64,000 nt of DNA from Turneriella sp942492915 (GTDB lineage: Bacteria; Spirochaetota; Leptospiria; Turneriellales; Turneriellaceae). Positions 17,467-26,741 of this stretch are shown one piece after another; positions within the stretch are counted from its first letter, which is position 1; every line of letters begins with the position of its first letter. The stretch spans positions 3,534,001 through 3,598,000 of the forward strand of contig OW818662.1 of NCBI GenBank assembly GCA_942492915.1. Reading direction: 5' to 3'. The notes below the pieces were generated by a model. The model did no database searches. It was given only the letters and a program-made list of their open reading frames with translations, and was not told the DNA's origin. The position numbers and the translations under genes were made by a program.

Positions 17467-19952
17467 ATTTCAGCCTCCATCTTTTCGAAAAATCGGGCGA
17501 GTGCGGGAAACAACAACCGGTATGCATAAAAGATGCACAGCATGCCGATGAACGTGAGAAATCCGAATGAGGCGAGCCCGACATGGCTTGAAATGGTCAG
17601 CGACAGAAAGCCCATCGCCGTGGTAAAATTCGATATGAAGATCGATCCGCCGGTGCTGATCATGATATGGTTCACCTGCGAAAGCCCGAGTTCACGCGCA
17701 TGCGAATAGAGGTAAATGCCATTGTCAATGCCCACGCCGAGCAGAATGGGTATCGCCAGCATATTTATGTAGTTGAACTCGAATAACCACGTAGCAGCAA
17801 AATAATGGCTCACGCCAATGAGCGCGAAAAGTCCGAGTACGCCTGCGATGAGCGGCGCAAGAATCAGCAAAACGCCCGCGATACGGCGTGTGAGCGACAA
17901 GACGATGACCGCAATGACGAGCGCGATCAGAAAAATCTCGCGCACGAGGTCAGTCATGACTGTCTGCAGAATATCATCGAGTACATACAGGTCAGATATG
18001 CCCCGGCGAATCGCGGAAGCCGGGCAAGCGCCGTTGTGTGCGAGCGGCTGCACGCACGTCTCGCGGTAGACCGATGCGAAGTCCAGCGCGCCCCGCCGTA
18101 GGTGGCTTGTTTCGCGCGGAAAGATATACAGAAAATAGCGGCCTTTGACAATCAGGTGTTGGGTGAAGGCAGCTGGTATGTCGCTCACGGCTGGCGGTGG
18201 CGCCGCAGTCATTGCGAGGCCAATTCGAATCTTTCGCAGGTTCTCCGTGTCGAGATTGATGAGAGCAAAAACTTCGGCCTGCCTCAGAAGTTGGTGTATC
18301 GCTTTGAGCGTGGCCTGCTTTTTTTCAGGGTTTGTCGGAATCAGATCGTGAACGCTGTGAAATTCAGCATTTCCTGAGCGCGACCGCAGGTTTGCCTCAG
18401 CCGTTTTCAGTTCAGCGAAATTCGTAAATTCATAGATCACCATGTGCCTGCGGTTTTCTATTACTGTGAATTGCGCATCTTCAGGTAGCAGCGCAGCCTT
18501 GCGCGCAGTTCTGTCGACCTGGTCGAGTTCGAAAAAATCATATTCAAAAGGCGGATTTACCACCGTCACGACGCCATATACTGATATCGAGAGCATCAAC
18601 GCCACATGCCAGCCGCGTATCTTGCGGGTTCGCTCCATCATATGCGAGGGTTCGGTTGTGCCGTGAGAAAATTTCTCGGTCAGAAATACCAGCGCCGGGA
18701 AATATAAAATGAATGCGATAAAAAAGAAGACAATGCCCGCAAAGGCGATTTTACCAAATTCGGCGAACGCAATGAATTTTGAAAAGCTGAGCGTCAGAAA
18801 TACCGCTGCAGTGCTGATCATGCCAAAGCTGAGACCGCGAAACAGGTTGCGCATCGTGATCTCAAGTGCCTGCGTCATGCCCTGCTGTTTCAGACGTTCA
18901 CCTTTGTAACGCGCGAACAGGTGAATGCCGTAATCGATACCCAGGCCTAGCAAGATGGCAGTCAAGAATGAGCTGATGATACTGATCTGTCCGATAAAAT
19001 ACCACGCAGCGAAATATGTATAACCAAGCGCGGCAATTACTGGCAATCCGATTACGAGAATGACGCGCATCGAGCGAAAGAAAATGATCAGCGAAGCTGC
19101 GAGAATGAGCAAGGTGATCGTCGTCGACTGGTTGATGTCGTCGGTGAGTCGTTTCTGCTTTTCGACGTCTGATGCATAACGCCCCGCAAAATGCAGCTTG
19201 AGGCCATGCGCACCGGCGTAGGGCATTAGCTTTTCTTTAAGCGTCGCAATGAGCGTCTGCGAAAATTGAATGTCGTCGGGCGCCGTCTTGAGCGACAGCA
19301 AGATCGAAATCCGTTTTTTTTCGGCATCGATGAAGGCGTTGCTGTTCAGGTATTTCTTGCGGTACTTATTCAGAATATCGCCGACATAGAATCGGGAAGG
19401 CGCCGCCTGTTCAAGGTCTTCGAAGTATGGGTTTTCCCGCCGTTTACCCTGTTCTATGGCTGCACGCAGCCGAGTCTCGACTTTCTGCAAATCGTCGAGA
19501 TCGGCATAATAGAGCGAATAGCGTTGCAAGAAGCCGCCTGGCACTTCGTAGATGACGCGCCCGGTGTTTGTGCTTAGAAAACCGTCAGAGGCGACAATCG
19601 ATTCGACGAAACGCGCCCCCGAGAGCAGCGTCGAATCATCCTGTTTTGTCTCTGCGACGAAGGATACGACCAGTACGCCTTTGATGTCTGACGAATCCCT
19701 GAGTTGTGTAAGGCGCTGCAATGATTCGGTCTCCGTTGGCAATAGGTGCAGCAGATTCGTGTCGATACGAATTTTTCGGCCGTAGCGGTAGCCTACAAAG
19801 GTTGTACCGATCAAAACCGCAATGATCAGCCATACCCAGCGGCGAATATGAAAAAGCCAGAAGGGCCAGAACCGATCAGCTGTGCCTGAAAGCAGCCGTC
19901 CCCACGGACCCCGCTGCCGACTGTCGGCTTGGGGTAAGTCAAGTTCTGGCAT
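17463..19952 (-). CDS. RND/MMPL-family exporter
   Basis: An 829-residue inner-membrane protein with the duplicated RND layout: one TM helix, a large periplasmic loop, a block of five or more helices, a second TM and loop, and a second helix block (about 12 TM in all). The TM blocks carry the GLGIDYGIHLFARY and GVGIDNGIYLYSH segments typical of the hopanoid/lipid-transporting MMPL branch. It likely moves a lipid or hydrophobic molecule using the proton gradient. It overlaps the upstream Maf gene by 14 bases and the downstream TPR gene by 4, so all three are translationally coupled. Confidence 0.8.
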   Translation of the reverse strand: MPELDLPQADSRQRGPWGRLLSGTADRFWPFWLFHIRRWVWLIIAVLIGTTFVGYRYGRKIRIDTNLLHLLPTETESLQRLTQLRDSSDIKGVLVVSFVAETKQDDSTLLSGARFVESIVASDGFLSTNTGRVIYEVPGGFLQRYSLYYADLDDLQKVETRLRAAIEQGKRRENPYFEDLEQAAPSRFYVGDILNKYRKKYLNSNAFIDAEKKRISILLSLKTAPDDIQFSQTLIATLKEKLMPYAGAHGLKLHFAGRYASDVEKQKRLTDDINQSTTITLLILAASLIIFFRSMRVILVIGLPVIAALGYTYFAAWYFIGQISIISSFLTAILLGLGIDYGIHLFARYKGERLKQQGMTQALEITMRNLFRGLSFGMISTAAVFLTLSFSKFIAFAEFGKIAFAGIVFFFIAFILYFPALVFLTEKFSHGTTEPSHMMERTRKIRGWHVALMLSISVYGVVTVVNPPFEYDFFELDQVDRTARKAALLPEDAQFTVIENRRHMVIYEFTNFAELKTAEANLRSRSGNAEFHSVHDLIPTNPEKKQATLKAIHQLLRQAEVFALINLDTENLRKIRIGLAMTAAPPPAVSDIPAAFTQHLIVKGRYFLYIFPRETSHLRRGALDFASVYRETCVQPLAHNGACPASAIRRGISDLYVLDDILQTVMTDLVREIFLIALVIAVIVLSLTRRIAGVLLILAPLIAGVLGLFALIGVSHYFAATWLFEFNYINMLAIPILLGVGIDNGIYLYSHARELGLSQVNHIMISTGGSIFISNFTTAMGFLSLTISSHVGLASFGFLTFIGMLCIFYAYRLLFPALARFFEKMEAEI

Positions 19953-21654
19953 CGTGTCCCAATTTGAGCGCGACTTTGCGCAAGAAGTTTATTTGCCGTG
20001 TTCGCTGTTTAGCGAGCAGCGCTGTCTTGTTCTCGGGTGCTCGCATTGCCTTGATCGCAAACTTTCTGCCGACGTAACGCATGAAACCCACAGATTCAGG
20101 CGCCAGCTCGTGACGCCGGGCTGCGGCGATGCGGCTTTTCAGCTCAGCGAGACTCTGTTCATCGATTGCAATATTGGGCGCGGCCAGGTAGGCACTCAGT
20201 ATTCGATCTGCGGCCCCATGCGCAGACACCGCAATATCTGCTGAGACGGTTGCACCGGGAATTTGCAGACCGTCGCGGGTGGCATTTGTTACGGGAGTCG
20301 TGATACGCGCAATTGCCGTAACGAACCAATCGCGGTAAAGGGAAAGAATGTAGTCTGTGACAATAGGCTTTCCCGTGAGCGAGGTCTCGCGTTTCGTGTG
20401 CCGGCGGCGCAACACCCGCTCGTTGATATTCTCGAGCGGTTGCAGCCGATTCGTCATACGCGATAACCACTCGTCGGTATGGTGCGTGCCCGGTGTATGA
20501 ATCTCTCGGTTGGTATAGGCCAGATCTTGTCCGACAAAAACGATGCGGTCGAACTGCATCAGACGCAACAGATCAAAAATAGAAGTTGCGACCGACCCCC
20601 CCGATTGCAGGTCTCCGGGAATAATGCCCGCGCTGCCCTTAAAGATACCTTGCTCTTCGAGAAAGTCACACCCTGGACTCACGACGCGACGCTCAGTAGA
20701 CGATTCAGAGCCGCCAGAACTCACGTACTGCGCTGTGAATGAAATCGCCAGCTCGCCGGTCCAGTCGCGAGCGACCACCGGGTTTGAAACGGCGTCACAC
20801 ACAAGCAAGGGAAAGGCGCCCTGTGTGCCACGGGGCAGCAGGCCGAAATGTTTCGCAGTGTGCGCCTGGCTGTCGAGCGAGAAGACGAGGTGAGGATATA
20901 TACCCGCGCGTGTGAGTACGCGGTACGCCGAGTCTGCGCACGCGATGAAGTAATTATTTTGTACTTCTTTAAGTCTCGGCAACGATGAGCGCAGCGATGG
21001 TCCGGTTGAAACCAACAATGCTTCTGCATCTTTACCCAAGCCGAACAGTGCAGACACGGGCCGTGCGCGTGACAGAAGTGGTAGCTTGCTCATTGAGTTG
21101 AAGACCCATCGCTCTTCGAACTCCAACCGGGTAAAAAGATCTGAGAAACGCGAGGCCAGCTTCTGTTTGAAGTCGGCGATCGCCTGCGCATAAAACGAAG
21201 ACTTGATCTCGATGCTGCCGCGGTTTTCAAATGTACGATAGCCGATGAAATGTTCGACGTCGAGCTGCTCGACGAGTTCAGCGAGTACACCCAGGTTCTC
21301 GGGAACGATGACCGCCACGTCGGCGAAGATGTCTGGCCTCGCCTTTTTGAGCGCCAGGTACAGTTCGGTGTCTGCCTCGAACGCAATGATCAATCCACCT
21401 TGCCCTTCGCGGGTTTTGAGCTGTTCGACCAGCATTTCGAGCATCGGCAGATGGCCGACCCCGCCAACCAGAGCTAGCATGCCGGGTTTCAGCCTGAAAG
21501 CGCCTATATGGCGTTCGGCCTCGCGTACGGGGTCCCGCGGAGAAACGAGCGAATGGCCTTTTAGCTTTTCGGTGTCGGCGAAAATAGAAAAACGGCCATC
21601 TTCATAGCCGAAACGGTACGTGGCAAGTTTTCCGGTGATTTGGCCGAGGGCCAT
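19939..21654 (-). CDS. Maf-type DUF115 glycosyltransferase (motility accessory factor family)
   Basis: From the ATG at 21654 (also open to a TTG at 21687) the protein is 571 residues. The DUF115 core shows the STGPSLRSSLPRLKE motif and the downstream SGGSVATSIFDLLRLMQFDRIVFVGQDLAY stretch of the Maf/MptE-like fold. Maf proteins transfer nonulosonic acids to flagellin in other bacteria; the acceptor here is inferred. It is divergent from smc with under 40 bases between starts. It is first in an operon with an RND exporter and TPR protein, which is an unusual setting for Maf. Confidence 0.75.
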   Translation of the reverse strand: MALGQITGKLATYRFGYEDGRFSIFADTEKLKGHSLVSPRDPVREAERHIGAFRLKPGMLALVGGVGHLPMLEMLVEQLKTREGQGGLIIAFEADTELYLALKKARPDIFADVAVIVPENLGVLAELVEQLDVEHFIGYRTFENRGSIEIKSSFYAQAIADFKQKLASRFSDLFTRLEFEERWVFNSMSKLPLLSRARPVSALFGLGKDAEALLVSTGPSLRSSLPRLKEVQNNYFIACADSAYRVLTRAGIYPHLVFSLDSQAHTAKHFGLLPRGTQGAFPLLVCDAVSNPVVARDWTGELAISFTAQYVSSGGSESSTERRVVSPGCDFLEEQGIFKGSAGIIPGDLQSGGSVATSIFDLLRLMQFDRIVFVGQDLAYTNREIHTPGTHHTDEWLSRMTNRLQPLENINERVLRRRHTKRETSLTGKPIVTDYILSLYRDWFVTAIARITTPVTNATRDGLQIPGATVSADIAVSAHGAADRILSAYLAAPNIAIDEQSLAELKSRIAAARRHELAPESVGFMRYVGRKFAIKAMRAPENKTALLAKQRTRQINFLRKVALKLGHDART

Positions 21655-21692
21655 AAGGTGATGAGAGAACTGAGCACACGGCTTCAAGCATA

Positions 21693-24449
21693 ATGCTACT
21701 CAAAGAACTCGAAATACTCGGCTTTAAGTCGTTTGCAGACAAGATCAAGGTGTCATTCAGCACCTCGGTCAGCGCTGTGGTCGGGCCTAACGGTTGCGGC
21801 AAATCAAACATTCTCGACAGCCTGAAATGGGTGCTCGGCGAAAAATCGGTCAAGACGATGCGCGGCGAAAAGATGGAAGACGTCATCTTTGCCGGCACCA
21901 GCACGCGTAAACCGGCCAACTTCGCACAGGTTTCGATCACCTTCGATAACAGAATACGACACCTGAAAATCGATACCGATGACGTGAAGGTTGGGCGCCG
22001 CCTGTACCGCGACGGGCAAAGTCAATATTTCATCAACGACAGCCGTGTGGCACTTAAAGAGATCGAAGATCTATTTCGCGACACCGGCATCGGCAAGTCT
22101 TCTTATTCATTCATGGAACAGGGTCGCATGGACCAGATTCTGTCGAGCAAGCCCGAAGACCGGCGGTTGATCTTCGAAGAAGCCGCAGGCGTGTCGCGTT
22201 TCAAAGCGCAGCGCGAAGACGCAGAAAAGAATCTCGAAAACACGCAGCTCAATCTGACTCGCATTCAGGATATTCAGCGTGAACTCGAACGCGAACTCAA
22301 GACCAAAGAGGCGCAGGCAAAAAAGACCGCCGAGTATAATGCGCTCATGGCAAAGTACAAAGACCATGACCTGAAAATTCGCTACCTGATGGTGCGCGAT
22401 GCGAACGAAAAGCTCGAAGATCTTAAAGAAAAACTCAGCCGCCGCCACGGCGAAAAAGAAAAAATTCAGCAAAAGCTGATACAGATGCAAGAGCGTCTCG
22501 CGGCGCTCGATGAAGACGAGCGCAACCTGAAAGAAGAGTTACATAAGAAAGACACGTCGAGCCAGATGGCGAATCTGCAAATCGCACAGCTCGGGCAGAC
22601 GATCGCCGAGAAAGAAACACAGAAGTCGGCATTTGCGGCGCAGCTTGCGGGACTCAAGGAACGCATCGGCAAATTTGAAAAGCGCATCAAAGAACTGAAA
22701 TCTGAAGCGGCCGAGCAAAACCAATTCACGCTCAAGCTCGATCTGAAGGTCTCAGATATTCAAAAGGAAATCGCGCGGTTGCAAAAGCGAATCGACGATT
22801 GCGCAGAAGAGGTGGCGGCCGCTGACATTGACCTTGCGCGCCTTGAACAAGAGAAGGCTGAAGCCACAAAGAAGCTCAATGAGGTGCACGGTCGGCAAGA
22901 AGAGACGATTCGTGAGCTGCTCGATTCTCTCAAAGCTGAAAAATCACGCTGGGAAAAAACAGCCAAGAATCGCGAGCAGGCATTTACGGAAATTGAGCTC
23001 TATTGCGCCGAAACCGCCGCGTCGCTCGACGCAATTCTGGCGTCACCCGACGACCATTTGCCACTGATGCGAAAAGATCTGCAGCGCATCAAAGACAGTC
23101 AGATTTTCGCGAAGATCAGCGAAAAGGCGCACATTTTGGCAGAAATGAGCAGGGGACTCTATGAAATTCTATTTGAAAAGGGTGGAGTGCATTCGCGCAA
23201 AGAGGAGCTCGACGAAGAAATTACGGCCCTCGAAAAGCAGATAGACCTTGCCGCGAAAGAAAGCACCCGTCTGACGGCGAAAAAACTGCAACTCGCCGAA
23301 GAGACTTCTGCCAACAAACAAGAGCGCGAGAAGTTGCTCGGTGATATCAAGTCTCTGAATGTAGAGATTACGAGCGTCAAAGAAAAAGAAAAGAATCTTG
23401 CGCAGCAGATAACAAATGAAGAAAGCAATATGGGTTTTGTGCGCGCACAATTCACCGAAATCGACCGATCGGTGGTGCAGCTCGCTCAGGAACAGAAAAA
23501 CCTGACGCGTGAAGTTGAGAAACTCAAGAGCAGCATCGAAAAAGAAACGCAGCGAATCGCTGGCATAGAGCGCGACATACAGAAGGCCGAAGAGAAGCGC
23601 CGCGAGATGGTGCAGACGATGAAGAGCGAGAGCGGCAAGACCGACGAGGTGTTTGTTGCGATTAACGAACTCGAAGGCAAAATTGGCGCGCTCGGCGGCT
23701 CCCGTGACATTCTGCTGCAGAATATCTACAACGACTATACACTCACCTGGCAAGAGCTGGCGGCTCAGTTTACCTCAGGTAGAATGCAACTAACAGATGA
23801 AAAGGAAAAACTGACAGAATTGCAGCGCGGCATTTCGGCGTTGGGTCAAATTAACCAGTTAGCAATCGAAGAACATCGGCATATCAAAGAGATGTACGAC
23901 CACCAGCAGGCCCAGGTCGATGACATTCTCAAAGCGCAAGATGACATCAAGCAAGTGATGGCTGAGATTCAGGCGAAATCTGAAACCCTGTTTCGTGAAT
24001 CGTTCGAACAGATCAACCATAACTTTGCCGAGATTTTCAGCAAACTATTCAATGGTGGTCAGGCCAAACTCGACCTGCTTGAGCCTGAGCGTCCGCTCGC
24101 AAGCGGTATCGAGATAGAAGCGACGCCGCCTGGTAAAAAGACAAAATCGATGCGCCTGATGTCGGGCGGCGAAAAGGCCATGACGGCGATCGCGCTCATG
24201 TTCGCGATCTATATGGTGCGTTCGTCGCCGTTCTGCGTGCTCGACGAAATCGACGCACCGCTCGATGAACAGAACGTCGGAAGGTTTCTTACACTGCTCG
24301 ATGAATTTGCGAAGAATACGCAGTTTATTCTCATCACGCACAATAAGAAAACGATGGGTAAGGCTCAGGTTCTCTATGGCGTCACTATGAACGAACCTGG
24401 CGTCAGTACACTGCTCAGCGTCGAACTCAGCAAAGCTGTCGTTGGCTAG
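21693..24449 (+). CDS. smc: Chromosome segregation SMC ATPase, short form
   Basis: A structural-maintenance-of-chromosomes ATPase of 918 residues, against roughly 1,150-1,200 in most bacteria. The Walker A GPNGCGKSN is at residues 31-39; the C-terminal head has the signature LMSGGEKAM and Walker B CVLDEIDAPLD. Between them lie long coiled coils. I cannot find a canonical hinge domain: only a short break at about residues 420-505 separates the two coils. Both heads look intact, so the gene is functional. It is divergent from the Maf operon and followed six bases later by an EamA transporter. Confidence 0.9.
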   Translation: MLLKELEILGFKSFADKIKVSFSTSVSAVVGPNGCGKSNILDSLKWVLGEKSVKTMRGEKMEDVIFAGTSTRKPANFAQVSITFDNRIRHLKIDTDDVKVGRRLYRDGQSQYFINDSRVALKEIEDLFRDTGIGKSSYSFMEQGRMDQILSSKPEDRRLIFEEAAGVSRFKAQREDAEKNLENTQLNLTRIQDIQRELERELKTKEAQAKKTAEYNALMAKYKDHDLKIRYLMVRDANEKLEDLKEKLSRRHGEKEKIQQKLIQMQERLAALDEDERNLKEELHKKDTSSQMANLQIAQLGQTIAEKETQKSAFAAQLAGLKERIGKFEKRIKELKSEAAEQNQFTLKLDLKVSDIQKEIARLQKRIDDCAEEVAAADIDLARLEQEKAEATKKLNEVHGRQEETIRELLDSLKAEKSRWEKTAKNREQAFTEIELYCAETAASLDAILASPDDHLPLMRKDLQRIKDSQIFAKISEKAHILAEMSRGLYEILFEKGGVHSRKEELDEEITALEKQIDLAAKESTRLTAKKLQLAEETSANKQEREKLLGDIKSLNVEITSVKEKEKNLAQQITNEESNMGFVRAQFTEIDRSVVQLAQEQKNLTREVEKLKSSIEKETQRIAGIERDIQKAEEKRREMVQTMKSESGKTDEVFVAINELEGKIGALGGSRDILLQNIYNDYTLTWQELAAQFTSGRMQLTDEKEKLTELQRGISALGQINQLAIEEHRHIKEMYDHQQAQVDDILKAQDDIKQVMAEIQAKSETLFRESFEQINHNFAEIFSKLFNGGQAKLDLLEPERPLASGIEIEATPPGKKTKSMRLMSGGEKAMTAIALMFAIYMVRSSPFCVLDEIDAPLDEQNVGRFLTLLDEFAKNTQFILITHNKKTMGKAQVLYGVTMNEPGVSTLLSVELSKAVVG

Positions 24450-24455
24450 GGCGCG

Positions 24456-25358
24456 GTGCGCAGAGTCTTTTACCGACCTGAGGTGATGCTGGTGCTTTGC
24501 ACCGTCATCTGGGGCGGCACGTTTCCCGCAGTCAAGGTCGCGCTCTCATTCACGACACCCTGGATCATTGTTGCGTTTCGCTTTACCGTTGCCGGTGTTA
24601 TTTTTGCGACTCTCTACCGCCGCGCTGCGTTTCGTGTCGCCCCGGTTGTTTGGGTGCGCGGCGCGATTCTCGGCTTCTTCTTTTTCATCGGCTTCACTCT
24701 GCAATCCATGGGACTTGAATATACAACAACGTCGCGATCGGCCTTTATCACCGAGCTCTTGGTGCTCTTCACTCCGATTCTCTATTTTACTTTCTACCGC
24801 CGCCTGCCATCGCGCTATACGCTGACCGGCGCCGCTCTCGTGCTCGCGGGCCTCTATTATCTGACCTCACCCGATGGTTTCATCGACTGGAATCGCGGTG
24901 ACTGGCTCACCCTCGCGTGCGCGGTAGCCTTTAGCGCCTATATCATCGGCGTAGGCGCGTGGAGCAACGCCGAAACGCGCAGGCCGCTCGCGACGTTGCA
25001 GAGTCTTACCGTCGCCCTGCTCGCTTTGCCGATGGCCGTGAACAAGGGAATCTACATACCACCGACGCTCGATCTCTGGCTCGCGTTGGTCTATCTGACA
25101 CTGCCTGGCACCGTCTTCGTCATCATGCTGCAGATGCGCTTTCAGCCGCTCACGACACCTTCGCGCGCGGGGGTGATCTTTGCGCTCGAACCTGTCTTTG
25201 CGACATTCTATGCCTTCATGCTCGCCTTAGAGCCTTTAAGCGCGCGCGGCGTTCTGGGTGCAGTCATTGTAACGGCGGGTGTTGTCTGGTCAGAAGCCGG
25301 GCACTTGCTGTTCATGCGGGGTGCCCGCGTTTCTGCCGATGGCAATGAAAATCCATAG
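24456..25358 (+). CDS. EamA/DMT family transporter
   Basis: A 300-residue inner-membrane protein with ten predicted helices in two five-helix halves, the drug/metabolite transporter layout. The opening LCTVIWGGTFPAVKVAL is the typical first helix with its WGG motif. The substrate is not predictable. It starts at a GTG 6 bases after the smc stop; an ATG at 24486, immediately after a GAGGTG, would drop ten residues and is an alternative start. It is probably transcribed with smc. Confidence 0.8.
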   Translation: MRRVFYRPEVMLVLCTVIWGGTFPAVKVALSFTTPWIIVAFRFTVAGVIFATLYRRAAFRVAPVVWVRGAILGFFFFIGFTLQSMGLEYTTTSRSAFITELLVLFTPILYFTFYRRLPSRYTLTGAALVLAGLYYLTSPDGFIDWNRGDWLTLACAVAFSAYIIGVGAWSNAETRRPLATLQSLTVALLALPMAVNKGIYIPPTLDLWLALVYLTLPGTVFVIMLQMRFQPLTTPSRAGVIFALEPVFATFYAFMLALEPLSARGVLGAVIVTAGVVWSEAGHLLFMRGARVSADGNENP

Positions 25359-25402
25359 CTGGCGCGATAGCTGCTTTTCTGTTGACTTGTCGCTTAGGCG
25401 AT

Positions 25403-26194
25403 ATGTTGCTGCGCCATATGCTAAGACATAATCTTGCGCCGATGATACTCTATCTGGCGCTTCTGCCCGTACCGGTTTTGGCGCAAACGGCTAATGTGCA
25501 ATATGAACGGGGCGACGGAGCTTTTGCGTCGAAGCCAGTGCTCGCACCGGAATCCATCGACCTGGCTCCCGGCAGCATTGTTGAATTTGATACTGACTGG
25601 AAGCACGAAAAACAAAGGACAGATGGCCGAAACCGGTTTGGTTCGCATTTGCGCAGAATTTACAACAAGAGCACATACATGGTCGTAGTCTATCTGCGCG
25701 TGAACCCGACAACGGAACAGATTCATTCGCTGTACCCGAATACGACCCGCGACTTTCGAGGTGATTTAATCGCGCTCGAAGCGGCAGAGGTGCCGATGTC
25801 ATCACAAGACCTTAATTTTCGCTGCCAGTTGATTGTCGAACGGGCTGACAACATGAGTAATGGCAAGGGCAGGCCATCAGCCAGTCTCGGCAAAGAACAG
25901 TTTTCGCTGAAACTTGGTGAGATGATTGTCTTTAATACCGATTGGAAATTCGAGAAAAACAAGAGCACTCCCGGTGAACGCTATGGCGCACATTTGCGCC
26001 GAGCGACAAACAAGACGCCCGGTGCAACGATTACATTGCGAACTGTGCCGGGCCATGGTGCTGCGCGCCTTGGTCGCATGGTGAAGACAATTGTCGAAAA
26101 TTTCAGAGGCAAGAAGTACCAAGGGGAAAAACTCGTAACGGATAAGCCCATGGAATTTCAGGCTGACCTGCTCGCTGCAACGTGTAGCCGATAG
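25403..26194 (+). CDS. Exported hypothetical protein with internal duplication
   Basis: From the ATG at 25403 the protein is 263 residues (the ATG at 25442 gives an even cleaner signal peptide, MILYLALLPVPVLAQ). The mature protein contains two related units of about 100 residues. Unit 1 has EFDTDWKHEKQ, RFGSHLRRIYNKS and later NTTRDFRGDLIALE; unit 2 has VFNTDWKFEKNK, RYGAHLRRATNKT and ENFRGKKYQGE. The shared pattern is F-x-TDW-K-x-EK, then R-[FY]-G-[SA]-HLRR, then FRG. I know no family with this motif. It is followed by a hairpin with a short T-run. Confidence 0.65.
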   Translation: MLLRHMLRHNLAPMILYLALLPVPVLAQTANVQYERGDGAFASKPVLAPESIDLAPGSIVEFDTDWKHEKQRTDGRNRFGSHLRRIYNKSTYMVVVYLRVNPTTEQIHSLYPNTTRDFRGDLIALEAAEVPMSSQDLNFRCQLIVERADNMSNGKGRPSASLGKEQFSLKLGEMIVFNTDWKFEKNKSTPGERYGAHLRRATNKTPGATITLRTVPGHGAARLGRMVKTIVENFRGKKYQGEKLVTDKPMEFQADLLAATCSR

Positions 26195-26215
26195 CTACCG
26201 ACCTGGAGTATGAAC

Positions 26216-26250
26216 AGCGGACATTCCGATCAAACGTCCGCTCATGTTTT
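26216..26250 (+). terminator. Hairpin with T-run after the duplicated exported protein gene
   Basis: Seven-base arms AGCGGAC (26216-26222) and GTCCGCT (26236-26242) are followed by CATGTTTT. A weak terminator ending the preceding gene, 21 bases after its stop. Confidence 0.5.
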
Positions 26251-26372
26251 CTCGCCTTGCTATTGGCCTGGTTTGGTTTCAGGCCGTTATGTAGGGGTGA
26301 ATTTCTGACCCGTGAACCGGGTGACATTGCTGCGCAGAATGCGCGAAAAACTCGAGGAGCAACTTACCTAAT

Positions 26373-26627
26373 ATGATTCTTAACCGTATCGTTATTGCTT
26401 CTATATTACTGAACGTCGCTGTATTCTTCTCACCGATTCTGCTGGCGGTTGGCAGCTGGGTTTTGAGCGGATTTGACGGCGAGCCACTCAGTGAAGGCGG
26501 GCCTGGTCATGGCGCCTACCTATGGATGTTTTTTTACGCACTGCCACTCGCATTTTTATGGGGCGTATTGAATGTTGTTTTGATTGTCTCTTCTTATGTT
26601 AAGGCTTCCAGATCCAAAAAAGTCTGA
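26373..26627 (+). CDS. Small membrane protein with two TM helices
   Basis: An 84-residue protein with helices at about residues 5-31 and 48-74 and a short glycine-rich loop (EGGPGHGAY) between them, ending in a basic tail (KASRSKKV), which places the C-terminus in the cytoplasm. A GAGGAG lies about 13 bases before the ATG. It stands alone between a terminator and the TetR operator region. No family is recognised. Confidence 0.55.
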   Translation: MILNRIVIASILLNVAVFFSPILLAVGSWVLSGFDGEPLSEGGPGHGAYLWMFFYALPLAFLWGVLNVVLIVSSYVKASRSKKV

Positions 26628-26702
26628 AATCCACCTTCCATCCAAAACAGATTTTATCCCGCCCCGAGCTCTGAAAATCCATAGCTACGCACTAATTTAA
26701 AA

Positions 26703-26735
26703 AGTGACTGGTCACTATGTTTATAGCTAATAAAC
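26703..26735. promoter_or_regulatory. Two inverted repeats upstream of the tetR-family gene (candidate operator)
   Basis: AGTGAC-TG-GTCACT (26703-26716) is a 6+6 inverted repeat with a 2-base centre, the usual size of a TetR-family operator. Right after it lies GTTTAT-AGCTA-ATAAAC (26719-26735). Both sit within 40 bases of the TetR ATG at 26742, so autoregulation is likely. Confidence 0.55.
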
Positions 26736-26741
26736 TGCCCC

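Noticed and set aside
23169..23753. Long minus-strand frame (194 codons) opposite the smc coiled coil
   Set aside because: Coiled-coil genes rich in Glu/Lys/Gln codons commonly leave open Leu/Phe-rich antisense frames; the smc frame is conserved and the antisense product is low-complexity.
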